In this document: positions 20,548 to 29,568 of the stretch, piece by piece
Position numbering within the stretch: position 1 is the stretch's first letter
Layout of the letters: every line of letters starts with the position of its first letter
NCBI GenBank assembly: GCA_900769615.1
Contig: CAAGHH010000024.1
Coordinates: 1 to 64,000 of the forward strand
DNA from: Selenomonadales bacterium
GTDB taxonomy: Bacteria; Bacillota; Negativicutes; Selenomonadales; Selenomonadaceae
DNA length: 64,000 nt
Reading direction: 5' to 3'
Made by a program: the position numbers and the translations under genes
The notes under the pieces: model-generated
What the model was told of the DNA's origin: nothing
The model's input: the letters and a program-made list of their open reading frames with translations, nothing else
Database searches by the model: none

Positions 20548-21537
20548 ATGACTAGTAATAAACCTTTTAAAACATATAATCAACAATTAAGGATACTCAG
20601 ATCTCGAAATATGGAGATTACCGATAGTAAGAAGGCTATGAAAATACTAAAACGAGAAGGATATTATAATATTGTAAATGGATATAAAGAAATATTTCTT
20701 GATCTTGCTTTATCTAAACAAAAACAAGAAGATTGGTATAAAAATGGAACAACGTTTAATCATTTGTTTGCTCTATATACTTTTGATCGCGCATTAAAGT
20801 CATGCTTGTTATCTAATATTCTAAAAATGGAAACTTTCTTAAAAACGCAAATTGCTTACTTCTTTTCTAAAAAATATCATCAAAATTTTAGTTATTTAGA
20901 TATCAATAATTTTGAACCATCATCTCCAGAAAAAGTGACAAATTTAATATCTAAAGTCTCAAATGTTATAACAAAAAATTCCAGTAAACGTGACCAGGGA
21001 GGTCAAGTGTATCATTATCTTAATAAATACAAAGAGCTTCCTTTATGGGTTCTTGTAAATAAAATGACTTTAGGTGAGACATATCATTTTTTTGATGCCC
21101 TCCAAACATCTGTAAAAAATGATATAACAGAGACATTTATTAATATGTTTAATAAGGAATATAGGGTGAATATTACACCTTATACTCCTAGCCAGAATAA
21201 AGTATTGTCTGAAATGTTTAAGTTTATAAATGATTTTAGAAATATCTGTGCACATGATAATCGATTATTTAACACAGTTATAAAAGGAACAAAAGGGAAA
21301 ATTCCTCAGATTGATATTTTCCATAAAGCTAATCATATACTTTTTAAATCAAGACTTTTTGATTGTATTATTATATTAGGGCTATTTTTAACAAAACATG
21401 ATTATAAAAAAATGATTGCACAAATCAGTGCAGCTGTTAATGCATTGCAAGAAGAATTACCACCTAATATTTTCAATGCAGTGCTAATTCATATGGGTTT
21501 TCCAAAGAATTGGGAAAATGATTTGAAATTACCATAA
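20548..21537 (+). CDS. AbiD/AbiF-type (Abi_2) HEPN abortive infection protein
   Basis: The 329-residue protein has the Abi_2 hallmarks. Near the N-terminus is ILKREGYYNIVNGYKEIFL, then FNHLFALYTFDRALKSCLL. In the middle is LPLWVLVNKMTLGETYHFF, and in the C-terminal half a HEPN catalytic motif R-N-I-C-A-H (R-x4-H) in FINDFRNICAHDNRLFN. HEPN proteins of this family are RNases that stop phage growth when triggered. The gene is strongly AT-rich compared with the integrase and has its own RNA unit upstream, so it was probably acquired as a defence cassette. AAGAAGGA precedes the ATG at 20548. Confidence 0.85.
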   Translation: MTSNKPFKTYNQQLRILRSRNMEITDSKKAMKILKREGYYNIVNGYKEIFLDLALSKQKQEDWYKNGTTFNHLFALYTFDRALKSCLLSNILKMETFLKTQIAYFFSKKYHQNFSYLDINNFEPSSPEKVTNLISKVSNVITKNSSKRDQGGQVYHYLNKYKELPLWVLVNKMTLGETYHFFDALQTSVKNDITETFINMFNKEYRVNITPYTPSQNKVLSEMFKFINDFRNICAHDNRLFNTVIKGTKGKIPQIDIFHKANHILFKSRLFDCIIILGLFLTKHDYKKMIAQISAAVNALQEELPPNIFNAVLIHMGFPKNWENDLKLP

Positions 21538-21617
21538 TTTTTTCCAAAGCGCGGTTGCCGTCGCGTTAAATTATGCAAGTGTTTCCCTTCCAATTTATTA
21601 ATTTTGGAGGGATTATC

Positions 21618-22778
21618 ATGTCAATTCGAAAAAGAGGAAATAAATATTACTTCGCCGTTACCGTCATGGACGAGTTCGGCAATAAAAAACGTATTGAGCG
21701 TGTCGGTGGTACGACCAAAGCCGCCGCCCGCGCTGCCGCCCAGAGATTCCTGCGGCAGAATACCGACTACTACGGCCGTTATGATCAGCCGGAGCGGATG
21801 CACTTCGATGAGTTTTGGGAGATTTTCCTGCGTGAGTACGCCGACAAGAATCTGAAGCCTGCCACCATTCGCACTTATGAGCAGGCAGGGCGCAATCATA
21901 TCCTGCCGATTTTCGGCGATATGGCCATGTGCAATATTACCTTCCGAACGGTACAGGTATTCATCAACCAGAAGCATGACAAACTATCACATGGAACCGT
22001 CAGCCTGCTGCTGGCAGTGCTCAAGCGTTCTCTATCCTATGCCGTCCTCTGCAATATCCTGCATGCGAATCCTGCGGATCACGCTCGCCTGCCCCGTCGT
22101 CTGGTGCCGGCAGAACCCGCGCATGTATTTGCGCCGGAGGAAATCCAGGCTCTTTTTGAACGTTTCCCCATCGGTCAGCCCATTCGTACGCCGCTCTCCC
22201 TGTCGTACTATACCGGGATGCGACTCGGCGAGTGCCTTGCCTTGCGCTGGGTGGACATAAACTTCGAGGAAGGATATATCAATGTCAACAGCACCTTGTT
22301 CGATGACCATGGCCAGCCGTTACGTCAGGAATCACCCAAGACCGCCAGCAGCGCACGCCGTGTTCCCATCTGCGCCGCCTTGCATGCCGATCTGAAAGAA
22401 ATCCGCCACAATCAGCGACTCGTATTCATGGCCATCGGGAAACGCTGGAGCGAAGCAGCGCCCATCTGCACCACTGACAAAGGCCGTCAAATGACTTCCT
22501 ACTCCATGCGACACTTCGAGCAGTTCTGCAAGCAGGAATTTGGCAGCGGTTCCTTCCACAGTCTCCGTCACACTCATGCCACAATGCTCCTTGAGGCTGG
22601 TGAAAGTCTGGAGGAAGTCAGCAAGCACCTCGGCCATAGTTCCGTACTCACGACATCCAAGATATACTCCCACTACACCGCCGCCCGCCGCAAAAACATC
22701 GCCCATGCTATGGATCGGGTTTTTGACCTGCGGCAAGTTGAGCGGCAAGCGAACTACAAAAACGCCGTGAAACCTTGA
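21618..22778 (+). CDS. int: Tyrosine site-specific integrase
   Basis: The ATG at 21618 (GGAGGG 6 nt upstream) gives 386 residues. There is an N-terminal arm-binding domain (MSIRKRGNKYYFAVTVMDEF), a core-binding domain (LKPATIRTYEQAGRNHILPI), and a catalytic domain. Catalytic residues are R in YYTGMRLGECLALRW, K in PKTASSARRVPI, H-x-x-R in FHSLRHTHATM, H in KHLGHSS and Y in SKIYSHYT. It is GC-richer than the abi gene beside it. It inserts the element into the chromosome and lies at the right end next to the presumed attR. Confidence 0.95.
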   Translation: MSIRKRGNKYYFAVTVMDEFGNKKRIERVGGTTKAAARAAAQRFLRQNTDYYGRYDQPERMHFDEFWEIFLREYADKNLKPATIRTYEQAGRNHILPIFGDMAMCNITFRTVQVFINQKHDKLSHGTVSLLLAVLKRSLSYAVLCNILHANPADHARLPRRLVPAEPAHVFAPEEIQALFERFPIGQPIRTPLSLSYYTGMRLGECLALRWVDINFEEGYINVNSTLFDDHGQPLRQESPKTASSARRVPICAALHADLKEIRHNQRLVFMAIGKRWSEAAPICTTDKGRQMTSYSMRHFEQFCKQEFGSGSFHSLRHTHATMLLEAGESLEEVSKHLGHSSVLTTSKIYSHYTAARRKNIAHAMDRVFDLRQVERQANYKNAVKP

Positions 22779-22852
22779 TATTGCTGGGATAACTATGGTT
22801 GTATAAATTATCGGAAGTTATGCACAGTTTGTAAATATATGTCTATGAAAAG
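22779..22852. other. Right prophage boundary region
   Basis: This 74-bp gap between the integrase stop and the chromosomal hydrolase has no gene. It should contain attR. No repeat of the left end can be checked here. Confidence 0.4.
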
Positions 22853-23500
22853 TTATTTTTTGATATACCGACTATACCATGGCATTTTCTTTTCTGCTGC
22901 AACTGTAGTTGGTTCCGAATGTCCTGTTAAAAGCGTCGTATCATCGGGTAAAGTTAATATTTCTTTTACGATGTTTTTTAGCAAAGTTTCTTCATTGCCA
23001 CCTGGCATGTCAGTACGACCATAACTGTGCAAAAACACTGAATCACCAACAAAAGCCACCTTGTCTTTGGCACTGTAATAAATACAACCATCACTGGTAT
23101 GTCCCGGTACCGGTCGCATGCTTAGTTTAAACTCAGCAGTATCATTTAATTTAACATCGCTGTAATCAGTTAAATAAGTTACATCATTCAAGGTAAGTAA
23201 TGAATTGGTCATTGGCTTAGATAAATTCCACTCGGGATCAATTGCATAACGGCGCCCGTTGCGCTGCATGCAGACAGGTATACCTAGTGCATGTTGAATT
23301 TCATTTGCTGCTCCGATATGGTCAAAATGTCCATGGGTTAACAGAATTTTATCAATAATGAAATTACGCTCTTCTATCGTTCGCAAAAGCTTATCTGCTT
23401 CGGCTCCTGGGTCAATTAAAAAACCATGACGACTGTTATCATCAACGTAAAAATAAGCATTAGTTGGTATGTATTTTTGAACGGTAATCTGCAATATCAT
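22853..23500 (-). CDS. MBL-fold metal hydrolase (glyoxalase II-like)
   Basis: The 215-residue protein carries the metallo-beta-lactamase motifs in order: THGHFDH (about residues 55-61), PGHTSDG with a histidine, VGDSVF with the bridging aspartate, and a late TGHSEPTT histidine. These bind two metals. The short single-domain form resembles YcbL/glyoxalase II-like thioesterases that hydrolyse glutathione- or other thiol-esters. It starts at 23500 after TAGGAG. It is the first chromosomal gene beside the prophage. The substrate cannot be told from sequence. Confidence 0.8.
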   Translation of the reverse strand: MILQITVQKYIPTNAYFYVDDNSRHGFLIDPGAEADKLLRTIEERNFIIDKILLTHGHFDHIGAANEIQHALGIPVCMQRNGRRYAIDPEWNLSKPMTNSLLTLNDVTYLTDYSDVKLNDTAEFKLSMRPVPGHTSDGCIYYSAKDKVAFVGDSVFLHSYGRTDMPGGNEETLLKNIVKEILTLPDDTTLLTGHSEPTTVAAEKKMPWYSRYIKK

Positions 23501-23561
23501 ATATATAACTCCTAAACGATTTTTTTAGTATAGTATACCACTTTTTATACTATTTAAACAC

Positions 23562-23597
23562 AAAAACATCTGCCATTTATAAATAGCAGATGTTTTT
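23562..23597 (-). terminator. Terminator after DAHP synthase
   Basis: AAAAACATCTGC (23562-23573) and GCAGATGTTTTT (23586-23597) form a 12-bp stem with T-runs on both strands. It follows the stop codon at 23604. Confidence 0.75.
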
Positions 23598-23603
23598 ATT
23601 TAC

Positions 23604-24632
23604 TTATGCTTGTTCAGCAATTTCATAGAGCAATTTTTCCGAATCGTTCCAGCTGAGACAGGGATCAGTTATTGATTTGCCATAACAGCCAGCACCAATT
23701 TTCTGATTACCTTCTTCGATATAGCTTTCTATCATTAACCCTTTGACTAATTTCTTTATATCAGCGGCATGATTGCGGCTATGCAAAATTTCTTTTGCTA
23801 TACGAATCTGCTCTTTATACTTTTTACCTGAATTGCTATGGTTAGTATCTACAATGCAGGCTGGATTCTTTAAATCGCGTTCGGCATATAAGTCATGTAA
23901 ACGACGCAAGTCTTCATAATGATAATTTGGTATAGTCTGCCCATGCTTGTTTACCGCTCCACGCAAAATGGTATGTGCTAACGGATTGCCAGGACAATGT
24001 GCAGCCCAGCCTCGGAAGATAAATTCATGTGGCACCTGAGCTGCAATTACGGAATTCAACATAACGCTCAAGTCACCACTGGTTGGATTTTTCATGCCGA
24101 CTGGCACATCACAACCACTTGCTACCAAACGATGGAACTGATCTTCCACCGAGCGGGCACCAACGGCGATATAAGACATTATATCTGATAAATATGGTAA
24201 ATTTTCAGGATAAAGCATCTCATCAGCCGTTGAGAAACCTGTTTCCTGCAAAACCCGCATATGCAAATGGCGTATAGCCACAATGCCTTCATGCAAATCA
24301 GTTTTCTTTTCAGGATCCGGCTGATGTACCATGCCCATATAACCTTGTCCAGTCGTACGAGGTTTATTGGTATAGATACGTGGAATAATAACCAGCTTTT
24401 CTTTAGTTGCTTCCTGTACTTTAGTAAGGCGTGATACATAATCAACTACCGCATCTTCATTATCAGCTGAACATGGACCTATTATGATTAAAAATTTATC
24501 ACTTTCGCTTGTAAATATTTTTTTGACTTCTTCATCACATTCTTTTTTCTTGGCAGCAAGTTCTGGTGCCAAAGGAAATTGCGCCCGAATTTCATCAGGT
24601 GTTGGCAATTTGGTAATCATAGTGAATCCCAT
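23604..24632 (-). CDS. aroG: 3-deoxy-7-phosphoheptulonate (DAHP) synthase, class I
   Basis: The 342-residue enzyme condenses phosphoenolpyruvate and erythrose 4-phosphate, the first step of aromatic amino acid synthesis. Visible class I (AroG/AroF/AroH-type) features are LIIIGPCSADNEDAVVDYV, IPRIYTNKPRTTGQGYMGMV, GARSVEDQFHRLVASG, PVGMKNPTSGDLSVMLN and the metal-site region CIVDTNHSNSGKKYKEQ. Length and order agree with the family. It has no fused chorismate mutase domain. Start 24632 follows GAAAGGGG. It is a single-gene transcript between a promoter-like sequence and a terminator. Confidence 0.92.
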   Translation of the reverse strand: MGFTMITKLPTPDEIRAQFPLAPELAAKKKECDEEVKKIFTSESDKFLIIIGPCSADNEDAVVDYVSRLTKVQEATKEKLVIIPRIYTNKPRTTGQGYMGMVHQPDPEKKTDLHEGIVAIRHLHMRVLQETGFSTADEMLYPENLPYLSDIMSYIAVGARSVEDQFHRLVASGCDVPVGMKNPTSGDLSVMLNSVIAAQVPHEFIFRGWAAHCPGNPLAHTILRGAVNKHGQTIPNYHYEDLRRLHDLYAERDLKNPACIVDTNHSNSGKKYKEQIRIAKEILHSRNHAADIKKLVKGLMIESYIEEGNQKIGAGCYGKSITDPCLSWNDSEKLLYEIAEQA

Positions 24633-24677
24633 TAAATATATCCCCTTTCGTATGCAGTTGAAACTGCTCTATCCTAT

Positions 24678-24706
24678 ATGATGAATGTTATTGCTAAATA
24701 TGTCAA
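24678..24706 (-). promoter_or_regulatory. Putative promoter of the DAHP synthase gene
   Basis: TTGACA (24706-24701) is 17 bp from CATCAT (24683-24678) on the minus strand. A 14-bp palindrome, GCAGTTGAAACTGC, lies in the leader and could be a hairpin or an operator. Confidence 0.4.
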
Positions 24707-24731
24707 GCATGTAGTAAAAATTTAGTACAAT

Positions 24732-26095
24732 TTATTTTTTGTATAACAATGCTACGTAAACTATGCGACCATGAATCGGACTATCGACTAAGCGCCGACA
24801 TCCTACTACTGGTATCTTTTGCCCAGATTTAGTTCTTATTCGCACTGAAAACTGTTTCGGGCTATACTCAAGTGGCATATCAGCTGGAGTTTCAGCTTTC
24901 TCCAATAAGGCAATATCTTCTTTTGGCAACAGATTTTTGTAATCGCCATCAATGAGCTTTAGCAAATCATCCATATCGTTACATTCAAGCAATTTAAACA
25001 TTTCCTTGCTCGCATAAAGGACTTCGCCTTCGGTATGTGACTTTTTAGTTTCCACATCAGCTTCGATACCAGCTGCTTTATGCACAAAAATAGCAGCTGG
25101 TAAATTTTCCGCAACGTCACGTAAATTAAAGCCCAATTGCTGACGGCTTAGTCCTTCCTGCATTGTTGTATAAATTGCAAAATTCGCTTTGCCTTTAAGC
25201 TTTACCGCATAAAGGGCTGCATCAGCTTGGTGATAAAGTTCCTTTAAATTTTTTGCTGAATCTGGATAAGTTGCAAAACCAATTGATGTTGTAAATGATT
25301 TATTTTTGCCATTGACATCGTAGCTTTTAGCTAATTTACTAAAGCTGGCAATTTTTTTCCATGCCTCATCTTTTGTCGTATCATACAAAATAATGTATAA
25401 TGAGTATCACCTGATAAATTTAATAAAAAGGCCGTTCCAGTATTAAAAACACGAATACGATTTACAATATCAAGTAACTGCTTAAAATCCAAATCGGCTC
25501 CAACTACTGCTATTACCGTATCATCTTTTATTATCGGCACTACATAGGATATGATATATCTGCCCTGCACTTCTGAATAATGCGGTTCTATCCATTGTGG
25601 TTTACCGCTGCTTACCGGCTGTTCATACCATTCATTACGCTGTCCATGCTGAATCATGTCCTTATCACACGGCACAAATTCACCATTATTATCTTGACGA
25701 ACTCGCCACAGTTCACTATTACCATCATATTTATTGCCTGGATAAAAAATAAAATACGAACATACAGCTGGCACTTTACCAATAGCATTTTGAAAAGCAT
25801 CGTACATATCTGCATCCAAGCTGGCCTTTATTCCATCATCTTGGATTGCAATTGAATTTTCAACCATACGATTAATCGCATTGGCAACAAAATTAACCAC
25901 AATTTCCGTTTGAATCAGCTGCGTATTTATCTGTTCACGCTTTTGCTCAGCTATACGATTCATATTTTCAGCTTCATGCTGCTCCGTTAACTTCGAAATA
26001 GAAAGCAAACTAACTGACCCCATTCCGATAGCAAGGATAACCATAATTCCGACACAAAGCAAAATTATATTCACTTTGATGGAGCGAAACATCAC
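24732..26095 (-). pseudogene. Degraded Cache-GGDEF sensor (diguanylate cyclase relic)
   Basis: Two frames make one broken gene. The first (26095 to 25331) has a membrane helix (IILLCVGIMVILAIGMGSVS) and a double Cache sensor ending ...FNTGTAFLLNLSG. The second (to 24732) contains only the back half of a GGDEF domain (FTTSIGFATYPDSAKNLKEL, then YHQADAALYAVKLKGKANFA) plus about 120 more residues with PAS-like character (LPAAIFVHKAAGIEADVE). The join falls near 25390, where one extra T in a run of four would restore the frame (LFLYDTTKDEAW). The GGDEF active-site half is missing in any frame, so an internal deletion also happened. No cyclase activity is expected. Confidence 0.75.
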
Positions 26096-26110
26096 CAGTT
26101 CACCTCTTTT

Positions 26111-26296
26111 TTAAACATTCTTAGTTAAGCAACAGGCTATAGCTTTATCAGCAGTTGATTCAGTACGAGCTATGGCAACATTATTTGGTGCTTCAATACC
26201 AATTTTTATTTTACTGCCACGAACTTTAATGATTTTTACAATAATATTATCCCCAATCATTATTTCCTGTTTTTCCTTTCGTGATAAAACCAACAA
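26111..26296 (-). CDS. csrA: Carbon storage regulator CsrA
   Basis: The 61-residue protein starts at a TTG (26296) after GGGGGAG. It begins MLVLSRKEKQEIMIGDNIIV, continues KVRGSKIKIGIEAPNNVAIA, and ends with a short helix. CsrA is a dimeric RNA-binding protein that blocks ribosome sites with GGA loops. The usual VxRxE end is changed here to ARTESTADKA. In Firmicutes csrA is normally beside flagellar genes (fliW, hag), which are absent here. It lies 15 bases upstream of the broken sensor gene. Confidence 0.85.
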   Translation of the reverse strand: MLVLSRKEKQEIMIGDNIIVKIIKVRGSKIKIGIEAPNNVAIARTESTADKAIACCLTKNV

Positions 26297-26356
26297 AAAT
26301 ATTCTCCCCCTTCTTTTGTTCTAAATATATTAGCACAAAAAGAGAACTCATGGCAA

Positions 26357-27814
26357 TTATTTCCGAGCCGGAATCGTTATTAACTTTCTGCCGGCAATAT
26401 CACTTAAATTAATTGGTTCCATAGTTAATTTGCCATCCTTTATTCTAAAAGCATCGGTAGCGACATTAAAACCAGCACAAGCAATTTTCACATCAAAAAA
26501 TTGTAAATCATGATATTTGTTGCTAAAGCTTCCCTGCAAATGCTTAAAGGGTAAAATACGATAATGACCAGCACCAGATATAAATGCTCCATTTATAATA
26601 GTAGTGTTCGCACTGCCTTCAGAGGTAATATTTAAATCCAGGTCAACCTTGCATGAAAGATGACTTTTCGGCAAAGCTATTGCAGTATTAAGCTCAGCAC
26701 CTTTACCATGTAAGCTATAACTCCTGGTATCTAAATCGTAAACACCTTCAGCAACTAAATGTCCGCCATAGACATCAGCCGTTACTTTAGAAAAAGTCAT
26801 TTTTGCGCCTTGATAGTTAATATCGCCCGTTACATTTTTAAAGTACAGCCCCGGTATATGCAGTTCACGCATATATAGTGACCCTTCACCAGAAATATTA
26901 TCAATCGGACCTGTAAAATGTGAATCCATCGTCATTTTATCATGAATATTCAGCCCAAAGCCTAATGACGATGGATCAACTTCAATAAACCTTAGCCGCA
27001 AATCACAAATTGGCATTGGCTGCGTTGTAAAATCAACCGCACCTTTAAGTCTTACGCCATCACCAATCATCGTACCGCCAAAACCGCCAGTATTAGCATC
27101 AATCGACATTTGCCGACTAGTATCAACATCCGTATGAATAGCTACATGTTCTAACAAATAATGCCGTTCTTTAAAAAACACTTCCATAAAGCAATTATTG
27201 AAATTAAGTTTCATTTTTATTTTTCGACCATTACGATTAAAATTAGCCCAATTTTTTTGTAATTTACGGGCCTTATATTCGCGACGCCACTTGCCAATAG
27301 CTTTACGTTCAGTCTCAGATTTGCCAGCAAGGCTTACTAAATTACGCCAATCATTATCTTCAGCATCTTTATTGTTCTCTAAATGACGCATTGCTGGTGT
27401 CGGCTTAATAAAATCAACTTGCATATCATCAGCTAAATGAATAGAGACCACGGCATCATTTAGTGTAAGTTCTTGAATCGTAGTTGATTTTAAATTATTA
27501 GTCATAACATCTATTATACTTACTTTAAAACTGCCTGAAGGAACTTTTAAAATAGTATTTCCATTGTTATCTTCCCAAACTAAGTTTTCGAAAGAAACAT
27601 AGCCATTAATATGTGCTAGCAATTTTTCAACCTTTACACTGCCGCGCAGCATATCCTGATTTTCCATAGCTTGATTAAACACCATAGCTGCGCCTCGGCT
27701 AAGGATTTCTAAAAATATAAACAGTCCTATAATTAAAATTACAAGCAAAATAATAATTGCCTTAAATATTTTATTTTGCTGATAGGCTTTTTTTAAGCTG
27801 CTGACAAAAATCAT
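26357..27814 (-). CDS. AsmA/TamB-like envelope protein
   Basis: The 485-residue product has one N-terminal membrane helix (IIILLVILIIGLFIFLEIL) followed by a long beta-rich part with repeated short strands: VKVEKLLAHINGYVSFENLV, GGFGGTMIGDGVRLKGAVDF, and ADVYGGHLVAEGVYDLDTRS. This architecture is that of AsmA-like/DUF-type proteins, which form a hydrophobic groove between inner and outer membranes and help carry lipids. It supports a diderm host. It overlaps the SGNH hydrolase gene by four bases, so the two are co-translated. The exact family member is not identified. Confidence 0.6.
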   Translation of the reverse strand: MIFVSSLKKAYQQNKIFKAIIILLVILIIGLFIFLEILSRGAAMVFNQAMENQDMLRGSVKVEKLLAHINGYVSFENLVWEDNNGNTILKVPSGSFKVSIIDVMTNNLKSTTIQELTLNDAVVSIHLADDMQVDFIKPTPAMRHLENNKDAEDNDWRNLVSLAGKSETERKAIGKWRREYKARKLQKNWANFNRNGRKIKMKLNFNNCFMEVFFKERHYLLEHVAIHTDVDTSRQMSIDANTGGFGGTMIGDGVRLKGAVDFTTQPMPICDLRLRFIEVDPSSLGFGLNIHDKMTMDSHFTGPIDNISGEGSLYMRELHIPGLYFKNVTGDINYQGAKMTFSKVTADVYGGHLVAEGVYDLDTRSYSLHGKGAELNTAIALPKSHLSCKVDLDLNITSEGSANTTIINGAFISGAGHYRILPFKHLQGSFSNKYHDLQFFDVKIACAGFNVATDAFRIKDGKLTMEPINLSDIAGRKLITIPARK

Positions 27815-29163
27815 CTTTTCTGCCTTTCAAAAGCATTGTCGGCTTTAACGCAAACATTTTGCCAAACACTATTAATTTTTTCGCCCATTAACCGCTTGCC
27901 ATTAGCATCTGGATGTAATCCATCTAGTGCATACGGTGTCGGCAGTATCCCATCAGGACATGAAAAAGCCGCCGCTGTATCAATATGTACCTGTGAACGA
28001 ATAAATGTATTCACTATGCTAAAACGCTCCTGCCAATCATCGGCGGTTTCTTCATTGAAAACATGATTGATATTAGCTGGATTTATCGCTGGCAAAGTTA
28101 AAAGAATTGGTCTTATTCCAGCTGAATAACATTTTTGCTGAATTTGTTGCAAGCAATCAATAACATGCATAGGATCTTCACCAGCTCTAAGCGAATTACT
28201 GCCCGTCATAATTAGCAGATACTGTGGATGAAATGGCAATACATCACGTTCGAATCTATCCAAGGTCATTTGGGCGGTATCACCGCTTTCTGATAAATTA
28301 ATCGCCGGAAAATCCAAATAATTTAACCAGCTGAATTCAAAATCCTCTGGTCCATACGAAAAATGCCCCCCGCCATGACTGATACTATCACCCAATACTG
28401 CTACTTGCCAATCATCAGCTGGCGCATTGCGAAAATACCCTGTTTTTGACCATTCAGTACACGGATTGCCAGCTTCATCTAAACCGCGCACCCGCCAATA
28501 AAAACCGGTATTACTGATTCTTGGTTGAGGATCATAATATTCAGCCGTTGTTGAGGTCAAAACAGCTACCGGCTCACTTGACACTTGTTCAGGATTAACC
28601 GCATATAGCGCTATTTCATAACTTTTAGCGCTGCTAAGCGGAATCCAATGATATACTGGATAAAGTAATACCGAGCCATTGCTGCCACCAAAACTAGATA
28701 GTATAACCGGTGCGTTGACCAAAGCGGCATCACTGCTAGTCCAAAGCTCTTGCAAAGCACTAAATGGTGTATATGGTGTACCATTAAAATCAATACCACG
28801 CACTCGCCAATAAAGAGGCTGCTTGCCTAAATATTCAGCAGCAAAATTAGCTAGTGGAGGATTATAGTGATTTTGATAAATTTGCCGCGAACGGTAAATT
28901 GCCTGATTGGAAATCCTCGTATTACTTATGTGCGCTGGCTTTTGGGCAAAGAACTCAATTTCATAACAAATAGCTTCGTTATCTTTATCCCAAGCTAAAA
29001 TCGGTGAAAATGATAGTGGATTTTCCTCACTGCTAACTGTTAAATTAGCTGGCGGTTCAGTAACTAATTCCGACTTAGCTTCCTGTTGGGGCAGCAAAAA
29101 CAAAACAGAAACCGTAAGCAAACCAATAAAGCTACAAACAATAAAAGTTTTTTTATTAACCAA
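27811..29163 (-). CDS. Secreted SGNH/GDSL hydrolase with N-terminal fibronectin-like repeats
   Basis: The 450-residue protein opens with a signal or anchor helix (TFIVCSFIGLLTVSVLFLLP). Residues 35-250 contain two similar beta modules with tryptophans, each ending in a YWRVRG segment (PLYWRVRGIDFNG and GFYWRVRGLDEAG). The catalytic domain follows: block I VAVLGDSISHGGG (serine), block III MTGSNSLRAG (asparagine), and block V ALDGLHPDANG (Asp-His). Such enzymes deacylate or deacetylate envelope glycans or lipids. Coupling with the AsmA-like gene suggests an envelope job; the substrate is unknown. Confidence 0.8.
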   Translation of the reverse strand: MVNKKTFIVCSFIGLLTVSVLFLLPQQEAKSELVTEPPANLTVSSEENPLSFSPILAWDKDNEAICYEIEFFAQKPAHISNTRISNQAIYRSRQIYQNHYNPPLANFAAEYLGKQPLYWRVRGIDFNGTPYTPFSALQELWTSSDAALVNAPVILSSFGGSNGSVLLYPVYHWIPLSSAKSYEIALYAVNPEQVSSEPVAVLTSTTAEYYDPQPRISNTGFYWRVRGLDEAGNPCTEWSKTGYFRNAPADDWQVAVLGDSISHGGGHFSYGPEDFEFSWLNYLDFPAINLSESGDTAQMTLDRFERDVLPFHPQYLLIMTGSNSLRAGEDPMHVIDCLQQIQQKCYSAGIRPILLTLPAINPANINHVFNEETADDWQERFSIVNTFIRSQVHIDTAAAFSCPDGILPTPYALDGLHPDANGKRLMGEKINSVWQNVCVKADNAFERQKR

Positions 29164-29172
29164 TATACTAAA

Positions 29173-29568
29173 TCACCACTTTTCCTTTAGCCAAGCTATG
29201 ATATCCTTATCTGCTGGCAGCCAAGCAACGGATTCAATCTGCTCAAGACTCAGCCACTTAAAGGCTTCATGCTCTAATAGGGTTATTTGACCAGCAGCTA
29301 TTTGGCATCTATACGTACGCATACTTAGGTGAAAGTTTGGATAATCATATTCTACAGTACCTAAATATTCATCAATAGTTATAGTTGCAGTCAATTCCTC
29401 TTTAATTTCTCTAATCAAAGCAGCCTCCGGTGTTTCACCGGGTTCAATTTTCCCACCAGGAAATTCCCAGCCACCTTTAAATTCACCATAACCACGCTGT
29501 GTAGCTAATATTTTGTTATTATCTTTAATTACCGCAGCTGCTACTTGTATAGTTTTTAATGGTTTCAT
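29173..29568 (-). CDS. mutT: Nudix hydrolase, MutT-like (8-oxo-dGTP diphosphatase)
   Basis: The 131-residue product contains a full Nudix box, starting GGKIEPGETPEAALIREI and continuing KEEL (about residues 38-60). It begins KPLKTIQVAAAVIKDNNKIL, the usual first strand of MutT. The family converts 8-oxo-dGTP to the monophosphate and prevents A to C mutations. It starts on the last base of the helicase stop codon (TAATG), indicating coupling. Another (d)NTP substrate is possible. Confidence 0.82.
   Translation of the reverse strand: MKPLKTIQVAAAVIKDNNKILATQRGYGEFKGGWEFPGGKIEPGETPEAALIREIKEELTATITIDEYLGTVEYDYPNFHLSMRTYRCQIAAGQITLLEHEAFKWLSLEQIESVAWLPADKDIIAWLKEKW

Larger units (their letters stand above)
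1..22850. mobile_element. Integrated prophage with plasmid-type replication and partition genes (left end outside window)
   Basis: The block contains a full siphovirus packaging and head module, the start of the tail module, an early region with an HUH Rep, RecU, ParA and ParB, a repressor switch, accessory genes, and a tyrosine integrase at the right end. Chromosomal metabolism genes begin at 22,853, so the right boundary should lie between the integrase stop (22,778) and that point. No tRNA gene is present there, and the attachment core cannot be defined because the left end is not in the window. The combination of virion genes, replication initiator and partition system suggests a phage-plasmid or a recombinant of one. 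Whether it replicates as a plasmid is inference. Confidence 0.85.

Noticed and set aside
18470..21589. 15-bp direct repeat TGCAAGTGTTTCCCT at 18470-18484 and 21574-21588 as attachment core
   Set aside because: Both copies lie inside the element, and about two exact 15-mers are expected by chance in 64 kb, so it is not evidence of an att site.
22779..22852. tRNA gene as integration target
   Set aside because: The gap is 74 bp, AT-rich, and has no cloverleaf arms or TTCRANYC-type T loop that I can see.
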